A stretch of 64,000 bases of DNA from Paulinella micropora (Eukaryota > Cercozoa > Imbricatea > Euglyphida > Paulinellidae), in NCBI GenBank assembly GCA_019918135.1, contig WBZZ01000162.1, forward strand, positions 327,501 through 391,500, in the 5' to 3' direction. Positions 29,861-40,130 of this stretch are shown one piece after another (the first letter of the stretch is position 1; each line of letters begins with the position of its first letter). Below the pieces are notes generated by a model. It was not told the origin of the DNA. It ran no database searches and saw nothing but the letters and a program-made list of their open reading frames with translations. The translations under genes were made by a program, and so were the position numbers.

Positions 29861-30322
29861 ATGACGACGTTCAGGATTTCAAAAGGTTGCGTAATGGTTA
29901 AGAATAATGAAAAAAGACCTATGGTGAAAGTTCAATGGAGAGAAGGAGGAAAAGTTATGTGTAAGAGTTTCTGCATAGGAAAAGGCAAATCAAAAGAGCA
30001 GGCATTGGAAGAAGCAAATAAATATCATAAAGAAGTTGTAATACCTAAATATGAAGAATGGAAAATAAATTACGAACGTGAAAGAAAAGCAATTAAAAAT
30101 GAAAAAATCAAGAAATGGATAATCAAAAGTTATATTTGCGAATGTGGAGCAGAGATTACAAATGGAAGTAAATGTAAACATAAGAAATCTAATAAGCATA
30201 AAGAAAACGTAGAGTTATTAAAATCTAAGGTTGAACAAGTTAAGAATGAAGAAGACGAAAGATGTAGTATGTGTGGTTATATAGAAAATAATTGCCATTG
30301 CGGTTCAGGATATAGCAAGTAA
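29861..30322 (+). CDS. Maverick AP2-like / zinc-ribbon protein A
   Basis: 153 codons. The N-terminal half resembles an AP2-type DNA-binding fold (MVKVQWREGGKVMCKSFCIG, then SKEQALEEANKYHKEVV). The C-terminal half has Cys/His pairs (CECGAEITNGSKCKHKKSNK and CSMCGYIENNCHCG). A paralogue at the other end of the element (48816-49361) has the same order. Both are the TIR-proximal genes and point inward, suggesting early regulatory or end-binding roles. The function is inferred. Confidence 0.65.
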   Translation: MTTFRISKGCVMVKNNEKRPMVKVQWREGGKVMCKSFCIGKGKSKEQALEEANKYHKEVVIPKYEEWKINYERERKAIKNEKIKKWIIKSYICECGAEITNGSKCKHKKSNKHKENVELLKSKVEQVKNEEDERCSMCGYIENNCHCGSGYSK

Positions 30323-30325
30323 ATT

Positions 30326-30345
30326 ATCTCCGACACATTGGAGAT
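30326..30345. repeat. Maverick palindrome site 1
   Basis: ATCTCCGACACATTGGAGAT, imperfect palindrome directly after the stop codon of the first gene. One of four related sites in the element. Confidence 0.7.
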
Positions 30346-30586
30346 TATCTTGGAAAGACAAAAGATTAATAGGATTTATGGGTTTTGCTAGCATAGCATA
30401 GCAGTACAACAATTACGCAGTCGGAATTGAAATCATTTAGACGGATGTATGGGCGAATTTTATGTTAGAGACAAGGACACACCATTATATAGAGGCACAC
30501 AAGGACACAGGACACACCACACATTTGAGACGGCAAAATTATTTTAATTTTATAAAATTATATTTCTTTAGATATATTTATCAAAC

Positions 30587-31387
30587 ATGGAGACACACAC
30601 GTATAACGGCAAAGTCTACAGGTTGGATAGATTAAGGGAATATAAGATAAATTATGAAATTAAACTTGTCAGGGGTCGGGACGTCCTATATATTAAACCA
30701 AATGTAAGGGGGTATAAGATAGATTCACCGACAGCCCAAAACTACTTGAACCAAGTAAGAGGTGCGGTGTATTTTGAACACCATGCTATTCCAATAGCAC
30801 CACCTTTACCTACGATTGAAGAGAAAAAAGAAATCAAGGAAAATGTCAGAGACTTGATGCGATATGGCAATTACGAAATCAAGCGAGACGACAGAAAGGA
30901 GCACAAACTTGGAATAAACGAAAGTATTTACAGGGTTGTGTTGAATGGAAACTTTCGGTCTTTCACTATGCGAGATGTAATAAGATTTATTGAAATCATA
31001 TTGAACGACTTTTTAAAACGACAGGGTCAAAGAGATAAGGTTGATGTAGGTATTGAGTTTGTAGATTATTATGGCAAAGTATCTACATGCCAACATTATG
31101 TCAATGAAATCTCGGTTGAAAAAGTTTTAGAAAGATTGTCGTCAATATTTCAAAGCAACGAAAGTCTTTATATGGATGAAAGTGGCACCAACTTTGATAA
31201 ATTAAAGTTTGTATTGAAATCTGTTAAAATGCCTACTGGCGGAGCAAGGCTACAGGTTTTGAACAAACTTGATGTATATAGAAAGAAAGGAGTAATCTGT
31301 ATTACTAATAGCGATAACTTATGCTTGGCCAGAGCAATCGTTGTAGTAAAAGCAAAAATTGAAAACACCAAAAATACAAAACAATAA
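30587..31387 (+). CDS. Maverick DNA polymerase B, N-terminal part
   Basis: 266 codons ending TAATG, whose ATG begins the next frame. The end of this frame (RLQVLNKLDVYRKKGVICIT, then NSDNLCLARAIVV) is the segment that usually precedes the exonuclease region in Maverick polymerases. So this is not a separate gene by family comparison. An A run at 31370-31374 is where one frame passes into the other: upstream text in the second frame is also sensible there. The N-terminal 150 residues match nothing I can name. In protein-primed relatives the N-terminus may hold the priming region. Confidence 0.7.
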   Translation: METHTYNGKVYRLDRLREYKINYEIKLVRGRDVLYIKPNVRGYKIDSPTAQNYLNQVRGAVYFEHHAIPIAPPLPTIEEKKEIKENVRDLMRYGNYEIKRDDRKEHKLGINESIYRVVLNGNFRSFTMRDVIRFIEIILNDFLKRQGQRDKVDVGIEFVDYYGKVSTCQHYVNEISVEKVLERLSSIFQSNESLYMDESGTNFDKLKFVLKSVKMPTGGARLQVLNKLDVYRKKGVICITNSDNLCLARAIVVVKAKIENTKNTKQ

Positions 31388-34300
31388 TGATGGGACGAAA
31401 GATACAGCAGGAAATGGCTGAGGATTTGCATAATGAAGCGAAAGTTGTTAAGGATGTGTGCGGTCTCCCAGAAATTGATACCTTTGCTAAGCACATTAAA
31501 TATAATTTGGTCATTGTAGAGTTTCCTGACCAAATCGTCTATAAGACTGATTTAGTAGATGAGAAAGGCGAACGGCTGACAAACCTTTACATTCTAAAAA
31601 CGGAAGGGCACTACGATGCCATAACCAATATGAAGTCAATGCTAGGAAAAAAGAATTTCTGCGAGTTGTGTCTAAGGGGATATATGGAAAGACATGCATG
31701 CGATGCTAAATGTAGTATCTGTGAAACCAAGGGTTGTAAGGGAATAAATGACAAGAGCCAGTGGAAAGAATGTGAGAAATGTAATAGAAAGTTTCCAAAC
31801 ACTGAATGCTTTAATAATCACATGAAGACAAACTGCGATGTTAAAGCGAAATGTAAATCGTGCGGTCTTAATTACAGAAAAAAGGACATACACAAATGCG
31901 GATATGCGAAATGCAGTAATTGTAAAGAACTGAAACCACTAGAGCACCAATGTGAAATAGTCCAAAAAGAAATCCTACCGCCGTCAGAACAATACATATT
32001 CTTTGACTTTGAAGCGACACAGGACACAGGCGAGCACATTGTAAATTATGCTGAAAGTCAGTATTACGATGCTAAGGAACAGCCAGTCATTCATAAGAAC
32101 ATTCAAGACTTTTGTAATTGGGCTTTTGACACTAAACACAGCGGATTTACCTTTATCGCACACAATGCCCGCGGTTATGATTGTCAGTTTATCCTTAGAT
32201 GGCTAGTTGATAACAAACAGACACCATTTGTCATTTACCAAGGCGGTAAGATAATGATGATGACACATAAGAAATACCGCTTCATTGATAGTTTGAGTTT
32301 CCTTACGATGCCATTGTCTGACTTTCCAAAGACATTCGGACTAACGGAACTTAAGAAAGGATACTTTCCGCACTTCTTCAACACAGACAAGAACAAAAAC
32401 TATGTTGGGCTCATGCCACACAAGAAACATTACGGCTACGACACTATGCGAGGAGATAAGAGAAAGGAGTTTTTAGAATGGTATGAACAACAGGTTAATA
32501 ATCACAACCACTTTGATATGGCGAAGGAAATCGCTGAGTGTTGTCATAGCGATGTTGATATACTTAGAAAGGGCTGTATAGATTTTAGAAAGCAGTTTCT
32601 TGAATTCGGTATTGACCCTTTTCAATATACAACTATTGCGAGTTGTGTTATGGCTCTGTATCGTGCTAAGTTTATGCCTGTTAATTCAATTGCGGTATTG
32701 AAAGCGGAAAAACAAAACAGGATGGTTTCAAGGGCTTGTGTTGAATGGTTAGCCTACAGAAGCAGACTAGACAAAACCGATATTAAACACGCATTCAACG
32801 GAGGTGAAAAAATGTTTCAACTCTGGCAATCTCGTGTGTATGTAGATGGCTGGGATGAGAAAAACAAAACCGCTTATGAGTTTTACGGGTGTCATTGGCA
32901 CGGCTGTCAGAAGTGTTGGAACGGCAATGCAATGAATGCCAAGAAAAATAAGACTATGGGCGAACTATACAAGGAAACAATGAGAAGAGAAAAACAACTG
33001 AGCCAACAGGTAAAAGTAATAAGTGTCTGGGAATGTGATTGGAGCCTGATGAAAACCAGTGAAAGACTGGCCGAGGATACCAACGAACGAATTATGGAAC
33101 AAGAAGGATTAAACCCACGAGAAGCAATGTTTGGAGGTAGAACGAATGCTTTAACATTGTATTGGAAATCACGACACAGCGACGAATACGCGAAATACAT
33201 TGACATATGCTCACTCTATCCGACCGTTATGTATTATGACCTTTACCCTAGCGGGCACCACGAAATCATCAGACCAAATGATGATAATCTCCGACATGTC
33301 GGAGATAAACGAAAAGATATGCGAAACAAAATAAGAAAAAAGGAATATTTCGGAGTGGCTAAGGTTAAGATGCTACCGCCGAGAGGATTACTACACCCAG
33401 TCTTACCAAAAGCGGACAGAGGCAAGATGATGTATTACTTATGCGATAAGTGCGGGATGACTGAGCACCACGGAGAATGCAAGCACACCGACAATGAGCG
33501 GGCAATAACAGGAACTTGGGCAACTCCAGAAATTTACAAGGCCTTAGATAAAGGGTATAAGTTAATGAAAGTATATGAAGTATGGCACTGGAAAGAACAG
33601 AGCAGTAGCCTATTCAAAGAATACATAAAGACATTCTTGAAGGTTAAGCAGGAATCAAGTGGATATCCAGCAGGATGCAATACGGCCGAGGAAAAACAAA
33701 ACTACATAAGCAGTATGGAAATCAAAATGGGTGTTAAGATGGATGAAAACAAAATAGAAGAAAACTCAGGTCGCCGTGCGGTGGCTAAGTTGTGCTTGAA
33801 CTCCTTGTGGGGTAAGTTTGGAGAGAAGCAGAACAAAAAACAAAACAAAATGATAAGGGATAAGGAAACCCTATACAAACTAATGAACGATAAATCAGTG
33901 GATAACATAAACATTAACATAATCAACGACGAAATAATAGAGGCCAGTTATGATTTAAAACAGGATGCGGTCAGCGACCCGATTAAGACAAATATTGTAG
34001 TTGCTCTATTTACTACCTGCCACGCGAGAATGAGACTTTATGAGATGATGGACAGACTAGGCAGGAGAATTCTATACCACGATACGGATAGTGTAATATA
34101 TACCACAGACCTGACGAAAGGCGAAGATGATGTAAAGACGGGCAAACTACTCGGGGACTGGACGGATGAATTAAAGGGAGCCAAGATAAAGACCTTCGTT
34201 GGAGGCGGGGCAAAGTGCTACGGATACTTATTAGATAACGGCAAAGCCTGTATGAAAGTAAAAGGATTTAGTATGAATTACGAGACGAAGAAGGCCTTAA

Positions 34301-34602
34301 ACTTACCTAATATGTTAAGTGTAATCAGTTGCGGGCTTGGTATTAAAAACACTGAATTATTTGAGAAGGGTAAAAATGAACTGGCGGACTTGTTAGAGAC
34401 TGAGGAAGAATTAAGGATTGCTAAGCGAATTGAGAAGTCTGGAAAAGTTGTTATAGTAGAGAATAACAAGATAACACGGGACAAACAAAAGAAAAGAATA
34501 ACAAGCGAATACTTAGAAAAGATATTTAGTTTTACATATACGAAAAGACAAGTTATCGGAATTGTAGAGAATGCGATTGAAACACGGCCGTTTGGATATT
34601 AA
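31387..34602 (+). CDS. Maverick family B DNA polymerase, main part
   Basis: 1071 codons. Zinc-binding cysteine pairs at about residues 85-185; exonuclease motifs FFDFEATQ (about 205), FIAHNARGYDCQFIL and CHSDVDILRKG; polymerase motif A YIDICSLYPTVMYYD (about 605); motif B KLCLNSLWGKFG (about 800); motif C YHDTDSVIY (about 898). This is the protein-primed polymerase B type of Mavericks, adenovirus and related viruses, and should replicate the linear element from its ends. A 20-bp palindrome is embedded at 33287-33306, in the loop after motif A. Confidence 0.95.
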   Translation: MMGRKIQQEMAEDLHNEAKVVKDVCGLPEIDTFAKHIKYNLVIVEFPDQIVYKTDLVDEKGERLTNLYILKTEGHYDAITNMKSMLGKKNFCELCLRGYMERHACDAKCSICETKGCKGINDKSQWKECEKCNRKFPNTECFNNHMKTNCDVKAKCKSCGLNYRKKDIHKCGYAKCSNCKELKPLEHQCEIVQKEILPPSEQYIFFDFEATQDTGEHIVNYAESQYYDAKEQPVIHKNIQDFCNWAFDTKHSGFTFIAHNARGYDCQFILRWLVDNKQTPFVIYQGGKIMMMTHKKYRFIDSLSFLTMPLSDFPKTFGLTELKKGYFPHFFNTDKNKNYVGLMPHKKHYGYDTMRGDKRKEFLEWYEQQVNNHNHFDMAKEIAECCHSDVDILRKGCIDFRKQFLEFGIDPFQYTTIASCVMALYRAKFMPVNSIAVLKAEKQNRMVSRACVEWLAYRSRLDKTDIKHAFNGGEKMFQLWQSRVYVDGWDEKNKTAYEFYGCHWHGCQKCWNGNAMNAKKNKTMGELYKETMRREKQLSQQVKVISVWECDWSLMKTSERLAEDTNERIMEQEGLNPREAMFGGRTNALTLYWKSRHSDEYAKYIDICSLYPTVMYYDLYPSGHHEIIRPNDDNLRHVGDKRKDMRNKIRKKEYFGVAKVKMLPPRGLLHPVLPKADRGKMMYYLCDKCGMTEHHGECKHTDNERAITGTWATPEIYKALDKGYKLMKVYEVWHWKEQSSSLFKEYIKTFLKVKQESSGYPAGCNTAEEKQNYISSMEIKMGVKMDENKIEENSGRRAVAKLCLNSLWGKFGEKQNKKQNKMIRDKETLYKLMNDKSVDNININIINDEIIEASYDLKQDAVSDPIKTNIVVALFTTCHARMRLYEMMDRLGRRILYHDTDSVIYTTDLTKGEDDVKTGKLLGDWTDELKGAKIKTFVGGGAKCYGYLLDNGKACMKVKGFSMNYETKKALNLPNMLSVISCGLGIKNTELFEKGKNELADLLETEEELRIAKRIEKSGKVVIVENNKITRDKQKKRITSEYLEKIFSFTYTKRQVIGIVENAIETRPFGY
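33287..33306. repeat. Maverick palindrome site 2, inside polB
   Basis: ATCTCCGACATGTCGGAGAT, a perfect 20-bp palindrome read in polB as N-L-R-H-V-G-D, in a variable loop between motif A and YFGVAKVKMLPPR. Confidence 0.85.
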
Positions 34603-34712
34603 TGATGTTTAGTATAGCAAAAACAATATAGGTTTTTTGGGTTATGGAGTTAAACTTCATAATTTTTTTATTTATTTATTTTTTCTATAAAATATATACC
34701 ATATACTATACT

Positions 34713-35001
34713 ATGACCACCCTCACCAGACTATGCGAGAAGTTTGAGAAACTCTCTATTGAAAATAAAAAAGAAACATTTTCTCTTACCGATGTTAAAA
34801 AAGATAATTACTGACGAAATCCAAATGATTGAAAAGGCACGGGCAGGCAAGCCAAAGGATACTTTTCCATTTGGTAAGTATAAAGGTAAAAAAATTCAAG
34901 ATGTAGCAGTTATTGATAAGCCATACCTTGAATGGGTTATGAAACAGCCTTGGTTTGAGAAATTTACCGACATTAAAAGTGAAGTAAAAAAATACATTTA
35001 A
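34713..35001 (+). CDS. Maverick small FGKYKG-domain (DUF3820-like) protein, frame break at an A run
   Basis: ATG at 34713 opens a 34-codon frame. At the A run 34797-34802 the adjoining frame (ATG at 34792) continues with FPFGKYKGKKIQDVAVIDKP and YLEWVMKQPWFEKF. That pattern matches the short DUF3820-type domain found beside exonucleases and in some viruses. The two frames are probably one ~95-residue protein. A TATA-like stretch (TATATACCATATACTATA) lies just upstream. Confidence 0.6.
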
Positions 35002-35029
35002 TAAGAATTATTTTGTAGTATATATATCA

Positions 35030-35320
35030 ATGACAGACCTAAGCACCAAGCAGGACTACTTGAATGAAATTGAAAAATGGAACATTGACAGCGAAGTTAA
35101 GAAACCCACTATTAAATGGACTAAACCCGACATTGTTTCTTTCTATGAGCAATATAAACCAAGAGATGATAATGTGAAAGTAGTTATTCCTTTAGAAAAC
35201 GTGTTGGACGAAGAGCAGAGCACTCCTTTTACGACTGCAGATTTAAAAGATGGAGGGGTTTCACCCCCTACCATACCCCGCGGTTTGGAAAGGACAAAGT
35301 CCCTTCCACGGGATTACTGA
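35030..35320 (+). CDS. Maverick hypothetical protein
   Basis: 96 codons with an ATG preceded by TATATATATCA. Text such as KQDYLNEIEKWNIDSEVKKP and KPDIVSFYEQYKPRDDN suggests a small soluble protein. The end (SPPTIPRGLERTKSL) is odd and may be out of frame. It lies between a whole and a partial FGKYKG domain. Unknown function. Confidence 0.45.
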   Translation: MTDLSTKQDYLNEIEKWNIDSEVKKPTIKWTKPDIVSFYEQYKPRDDNVKVVIPLENVLDEEQSTPFTTADLKDGGVSPPTIPRGLERTKSLPRDY

Positions 35321-35339
35321 AATAAAGGCTAATGTAGGG

Positions 35340-35520
35340 TAGAAATTGCAAAGAAAGAAGAACAACAACACGAAGCAGACATTTTTCTTCAATATGGTAA
35401 GTATAAAAAAATGAAAATTGAAGATGTTGCTAAGATTGATAAACCATACCTTGAATATTTAATTCAACAACCTTATTTTAATAACAAAGATGCGGTAAAA
35501 AAAATATTTGTGATGATATT
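35340..35520 (+). pseudogene. second, partial FGKYKG-domain copy
   Basis: An open stretch without a start reads YGKYKKMKIEDVAKIDKPYL then EYLIQQPYFNN, a clear relative of the domain ending at 35001. It may be the displaced C-terminus of the preceding 96-codon frame or a duplicate in decay. Confidence 0.55.
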
Positions 35521-35653
35521 ACATTGTCTTCCACTAAATTTTTTTTGGCTTTACCAATCCTCTATAAAATTAGCGATAATATTGACATTTCCACCATTAT
35601 TAGTAGTAGAAACCGATTTCTGTGTAAAAGTTAATACATCACTTGGAGACAGA

Positions 35654-36796
35654 TTAAATATCATAATTTCTTAGATTGATTTGTTGAGTTGAATTAGCAT
35701 TAACATATATTTTAAAAATCGTCGTTCCGTTGGTGATAGCAGTCGCTGTTGTGTCGGTATCAACTATTGAATATTTCGTATCTACATCCGCATACACTGC
35801 TCCAGTTAATGTTCCATTAACCACCATTCTGACGACATTAGTTTTTGAGTCTTCATTACTGATGCTTATTAATGATGGATACACTAATGAATAATTGTCT
35901 AAGTTAGCACCAGCACTATCATATTTAGCCTTATTTCTTATACTCAATATCGGTCTTTCCGTTGTGTGGCTACTTCAGCACCCTCAATTGAATTCGTTAT
36001 ACTTGTATTAATAGTATTCGTTCCTTCAATGAATAAACTGGCACTCGCCGTTTTAAGAATTTGTATTCCAGTCTTTGCATCATTTCTCATGACTGCCGTA
36101 AAAGGTAATGTTGTATTTCGCAGGCTTACACCTTCATTCGCATTCGCATACTCAATCATATGAACTAATTGAAATAATCCTGTTATGGGATTTTCAATAT
36201 AGAACTTAATTGCACCAAAACCAAGATACTGAAATTGAATTTGAAATACATTTCCTTTGCTCCAGTCTAAGGCTGGCATAGCATAATTTCCATCGCATGG
36301 GTCGTCCCAATCTTCTTGGTCAATATAATCTACAGCATTTCCCAAACAATGTGCGATATTCATTCCTGCTTGATTTTTGTAAAAATAAAATCCATCATTA
36401 AGGTCGTTTCCTATTCCAATAAATGAATAGTAATCTTTTGTATCATCCGTTGTCCATAGAGCAGTAAAGCGAGCAAGGACACCTGTTCCAGTTCTATATT
36501 TTATTCTCCTTTTACTTACTAATCCAGCATCCGCCGTCGCATTTGCTTGAGTTTTCAATTCAGCCATATTTTCCAAAAATGACACACTTGCTTTAGTTTC
36601 TGTTTTTGTCCATATCCTAGTATTAATGGTATATGGAAAGATTTCCTTGTAATACTGGTGTTAATTGACCTACTACTGCTTCGCCAAAAGCGGTTTTTGA
36701 ATTATTTGTTTCCATATTACCATCATATCCAACACTTACATTTATAAATTCTCCATCTGGATTTTGTGCGATTAAATTTCGCTGGTGAGTAGTCAT
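35654..36796 (-). pseudogene. Maverick virion surface or fibre-like protein, frame-broken
   Basis: Three consecutive frames: 36796 down to about 36620 (VSVGYDGNMETNNSKTAFGE, VVGQLTPVLQ), 35944-36585 (DGFYFYKNQAGMNIAHCLGN, KGNVFQIQFQYLGFGAIKFY, IENPITGLFQLVHMIEYANA) and 35654-35947. The middle block belongs to a structural domain common in algal viruses and some phages (LGFGAIxFxIENP..G.F.LVHxIEYAN). Breaks are near 36640 and at a short G run on the coding strand at 35959-35960. Likely a capsid-surface or receptor-binding component. The role is inferred. Confidence 0.6.
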
Positions 36797-36846
36797 CTCT
36801 TGGGTATATAAAACAAAAAAAATATTTTTTATTTTTATTATTCTTT

Positions 36847-38389
36847 TTAACTCATCAAAATTTCAATTCCCTTCACGACAATAGTCCTCTGAAGAATAGC
36901 ATAAGTGTAATAATTCAATTGGACTGCTCCCTCCGCACTCCATTCATACCGCCGTTCGGTATCCAAGGACAGACCAGCCACTTCATAACCCTCTTCTTCT
37001 CGCTTGTCATAAAGAGGGCGGTTGTGATCCCAGAAATCAACGTGGAACCAGTTATATTTATACACATTAGAGTTCAAAATAGCAGAACCCTTTACCTTTT
37101 CCTTCAAAAACATATAATCCTCATCGCGGGAGCAAGTGATATCAAACTGCTGAATTCTATTACTATCCAAAGTAGTGTAATAAGAAGTAATCTTAGCCTG
37201 TGCTCGGTTATCGCAATCAAATGCTGTGTTTGAAGTTTCAGTATTATTAAACCCGCTAGTGTAAATTCGGCGAATTCTCTCACCCTGCGAGCGGTTCATC
37301 TTCAAAACAAATGACTGAGTTCCAGCCGCGAGATTAGTTTTCCAAGAGATAGGGTATTCAGTCTTGAACGAAAAGCCTTCACCCGCAATCTTCTGTTGAA
37401 CACCCAAGATAACATTAGGGTCGGTTTCAACAGCAATAAAGAGGTTAAGGTTGGTAATCGCCGCGGGCTGTGCGGTGGCTGTTGCTCCTGCTGCAACACT
37501 TTTCGCATCAGTTCCATAGAATATGGTTTTCTGTGTTCCCTCCCACACAATCCTCAAATCAAGAATTTCATTAAAACCAATAGTCTTATCAATTTCAAAA
37601 ATAGTTCCAAAAAGCATACCAAGAGGAATAGACACATTTATTACCGGCGAGTTTCCAGTATTGACTGCTGGGGCAATTACTACAGCGGGGTCTTGACCAA
37701 CACTTCCACCCTCAAAATACTTCGACTCCTCATAAGATACATTTACAACAGAGGCAGCACCAGTTCCATTAGCAATGAGCAAATCATCATGACGACGAGC
37801 ATTGATAGATGGCGGAGAAATTGCTCCTGCGATAGCATTACCATAAACATTCAATGTCGCCCGAAGATGAGCATCGGTATCAATACTACCCGCTACAGTC
37901 GCAGCACTTGCTATTGGCCTGCATACACGTTAGCAGTAAAGGCGGTTGTAGCACGCCCATCAGCATTACACTTTTGAAGCATGGATCCGTATCCAGAATT
38001 AGCCCCGTGGTTATCCAAAGCCATAAATCTATCATAAGAAATCTCAGGCTTCCAAATCATCTTAGTGTAATTACCAACGTGTTGAAGATTACACAGATAC
38101 TGACCGCTTCTGCTTCGTAGTTCAATCGTCTTAATCATTGGCAGGCAGTCCATAGGAATTCTGTTATAATTACCAATTCCGCCAGTCGTCGGTGTGTAGG
38201 TAAATCGCAACACACTCCTCGCAAGGTTCAAAGGACGAGTTGGAATTTCAAAGGTTGATTCAATTCCCCGACACGTGTAATTGGCACACTCGCTAGACTT
38301 TCGCGGGCAGTAAGTTTGTTAAGCGAATACTTACCGCGGATAAGTTCGCTTTGGCTGTGTGTAAGTTCTCCTCCATATTGGACAGGCAT
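36847..38389 (-). pseudogene. Maverick probable major capsid protein, frame-broken
   Basis: Three frames in one direction: 38228-38389 (from ATG at 38389), 37911-38231 and 36847-37910. Together they span about 510 codons, the usual size of double jelly-roll capsid proteins. Segments include YGGELTHSQSELIRGKYSLN, IPMDCLPMIKTIELRSRSGQ, FNEILDLRIVWEGTQKTIF and YYTYAILQRTIVVKGIEILM. Breaks fall at coding-strand G runs (38276-38279 and 37918-37919), each looking one base short. Assignment rests on size, beta-rich text and position among virion genes. I cannot verify the fold. Confidence 0.6.
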
Positions 38390-38500
38390 TTTTCTTTTTT
38401 TTTGAAGTGTTGTATATCTCAAAACTTGTTTTGAGATTATTAACTAATTCACGAGAATATATTTATAGAAAAAAATAAATAATTCTAAAATAATTATTGT

Positions 38501-38673
38501 TTATTCATCAATCTTATTAATGTGCCTTTTTGAAGTAATATTGTTATGAAAACTTTGCTTACTACTAAGTTTTACATTACAAGTTTCACATCGCCATGCG
38601 CCACATTCCGCACAATGCCCTTTTTGTTTGTTGTGTTCGCAAAAGTTGTTCGGCTTACATTCTTTACATATAT
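38501..38673 (-). pseudogene. Cys/His-rich frame without a start codon
   Basis: Reads CKECKPNNFCEHNKQKGHCA then CGAWRCETCN and ends SKRHINKIDE-stop. The metal-binding spacing and Lys-rich end recall the zinc proteins at both ends of the element. It has a stop directly upstream and no ATG, so it is probably a relic. Flanks 38390-38500 and 38674-38770 hold no gene. Confidence 0.4.
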
Positions 38674-38770
38674 CTTATATTTACATCAAAAATAATTCAC
38701 TTTGATTTCAACAAATTAAAGAATGAATTGAATAAACTAAAATAATTAGTTTCACGATAAACCAATAATG

Positions 38771-39507
38771 TCATAACAATCCCAAACCATTAAGATTAAT
38801 TGCTTGGTCGTTTTCGTCCGTCAAGTAAAACCTAAACACATTGTTTGAACTAGCGGACAATGTTTTTCCATACTCAGACCCGCTTCCATCATAAATGACA
38901 GAGCCGAAAGGAATTTCGTTTGCTGTGTATATTTCTTGTAGCACATGATTATCACCTTCATTCACCAAATCCGATTGAAGATACAGAGTTTTTTCGCCAG
39001 TTAGAATAATTACATTTGGCGATTTAATAAAATCATTAGCAAAGAAATATGTTGAGTTTCTATCAAAACCCATTACCTCGTGAATACGTGTATCAGCATC
39101 AAATATAAACCGCGGTTGAATACCTTTATTCTCTGACACACTGAATGTTAATTTGCCGTCCTCTGGTTCTATGTTGGTATTATTACTGGATACAACATAA
39201 GTATAATTATTTGGGCTGTCTGCGGATAACACCTCAGATAGTTTATTTTTTAGATTGTTCATTGTGTAGTTTCCTCAGGTATTGTAATTAAAGCCTCATA
39301 TCCGTCTTCGGATAATGTAAAAGTATTATATGGTGAAGCCACAGAGTAATACGATTTCGGCACATAAATATGAAGAATTTTACAATGTGTGGGATTGTCT
39401 AGACCCTTCATATTGACTTCGTGTGTAAAGTCGCTGTCTGTCCCCGTTATTCTATTTTTGCTATTTATGTAATAGATACCCGAACTTCTTCCTCCCTTAT
39501 AGTCCAT
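38771..39507 (-). pseudogene. Maverick probable minor (penton-like) capsid protein, frame-broken
   Basis: The ATG at 39507 opens YYINSKNRITGTDSDFTHEV, HCKILHIYVPKSYYSV. After an ATGA overlap at 39259-39262 the second frame continues GKLTFSVSENKGIQPRFIFD, SPNVIILTGEKTLYLQSDLV, IPFGSVIYDGSGSEYGK and FYLTDENDQAINLNGL. This matches the single jelly-roll penton-type protein seen in Mavericks and related elements. The break coincides with a coding-strand GG at 39273-39274, one base short of frame continuity. Expected at capsid vertices. Confidence 0.75.
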
Positions 39508-39544
39508 TGTTATATTATACAAATAAATATTTTAGATAAATGTA

Positions 39545-40088
39545 TTAAATGCTCGCATAACCATTCTGTGCTTTCAATTTTTCCGCTTCGTCTTCTTTTA
39601 AGTCTGTGTAGCCACTAGCAAATTTAAATCGCACTCCTTTTGCTCGCTCTAAAAGAAACCGCATTGAGTGCCATCCACATGTGTCGCTTGTATCAGATTG
39701 TTGTTTACTTGATTAACTTTCATTAACAAATAACTATCAGGATTACTTCGGTCAATTAGCCGTTTCATTTGTTGTTGAAAGTCTTCCGTCGGTTGATATT
39801 CAGCCAAAGGGTCATACACTTCAACACTCTATCTTTATTTAGACTTACCCATATAGCCATCCAGTGTTGTCCTTTTTTATTGCTCGGGTCAGTATTCATA
39901 ATAAATCCGTATTGCCTTCTTTTTTCGGGATTTAATTTGTATATTTCATCACTCGCAATCGTTCCTAAATACCAGTCATGTTTTTTCATTATGTCGTTGA
40001 TTTCACTCGTCATTAAACCTTTTCCGCTAGTTGGAGATAATCCAATTCCTACCGCATCTGATTCTGGTTCGGTTTCTGCTTCAGTCAT
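39545..40088 (-). pseudogene. Maverick adenain-like cysteine protease, frame-broken
   Basis: The frame 39765-40088 has GLMTSEINDIMKKHDWYLGT, then the catalytic His in KKGQHWMAIWVSL. In a shifted frame the text gives V-Y-D (acidic residue after a strand), a Gln/Lys helix and, after another shift, DTCGWHSMRFLLERAKG with the catalytic Cys, ending at TAA 39545-39547. Breaks lie near 39829 and at 39704-39706. Such proteases trim capsid precursors during maturation. The frame is also open upstream across an in-frame TAA (40131-40133) into the coiled-coil gene. Confidence 0.8.
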
Positions 40089-40130
40089 ATTTGCTTGCGC
40101 ATCTTCAGGCTCTTGTATAATGGGTTCTCT

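Noticed and set aside
37396-37977. 193-codon plus-strand frame opposite the capsid gene
   Set aside because: Shadow of the minus-strand capsid gene. Its text is unlike a folded protein and no start signal precedes it.
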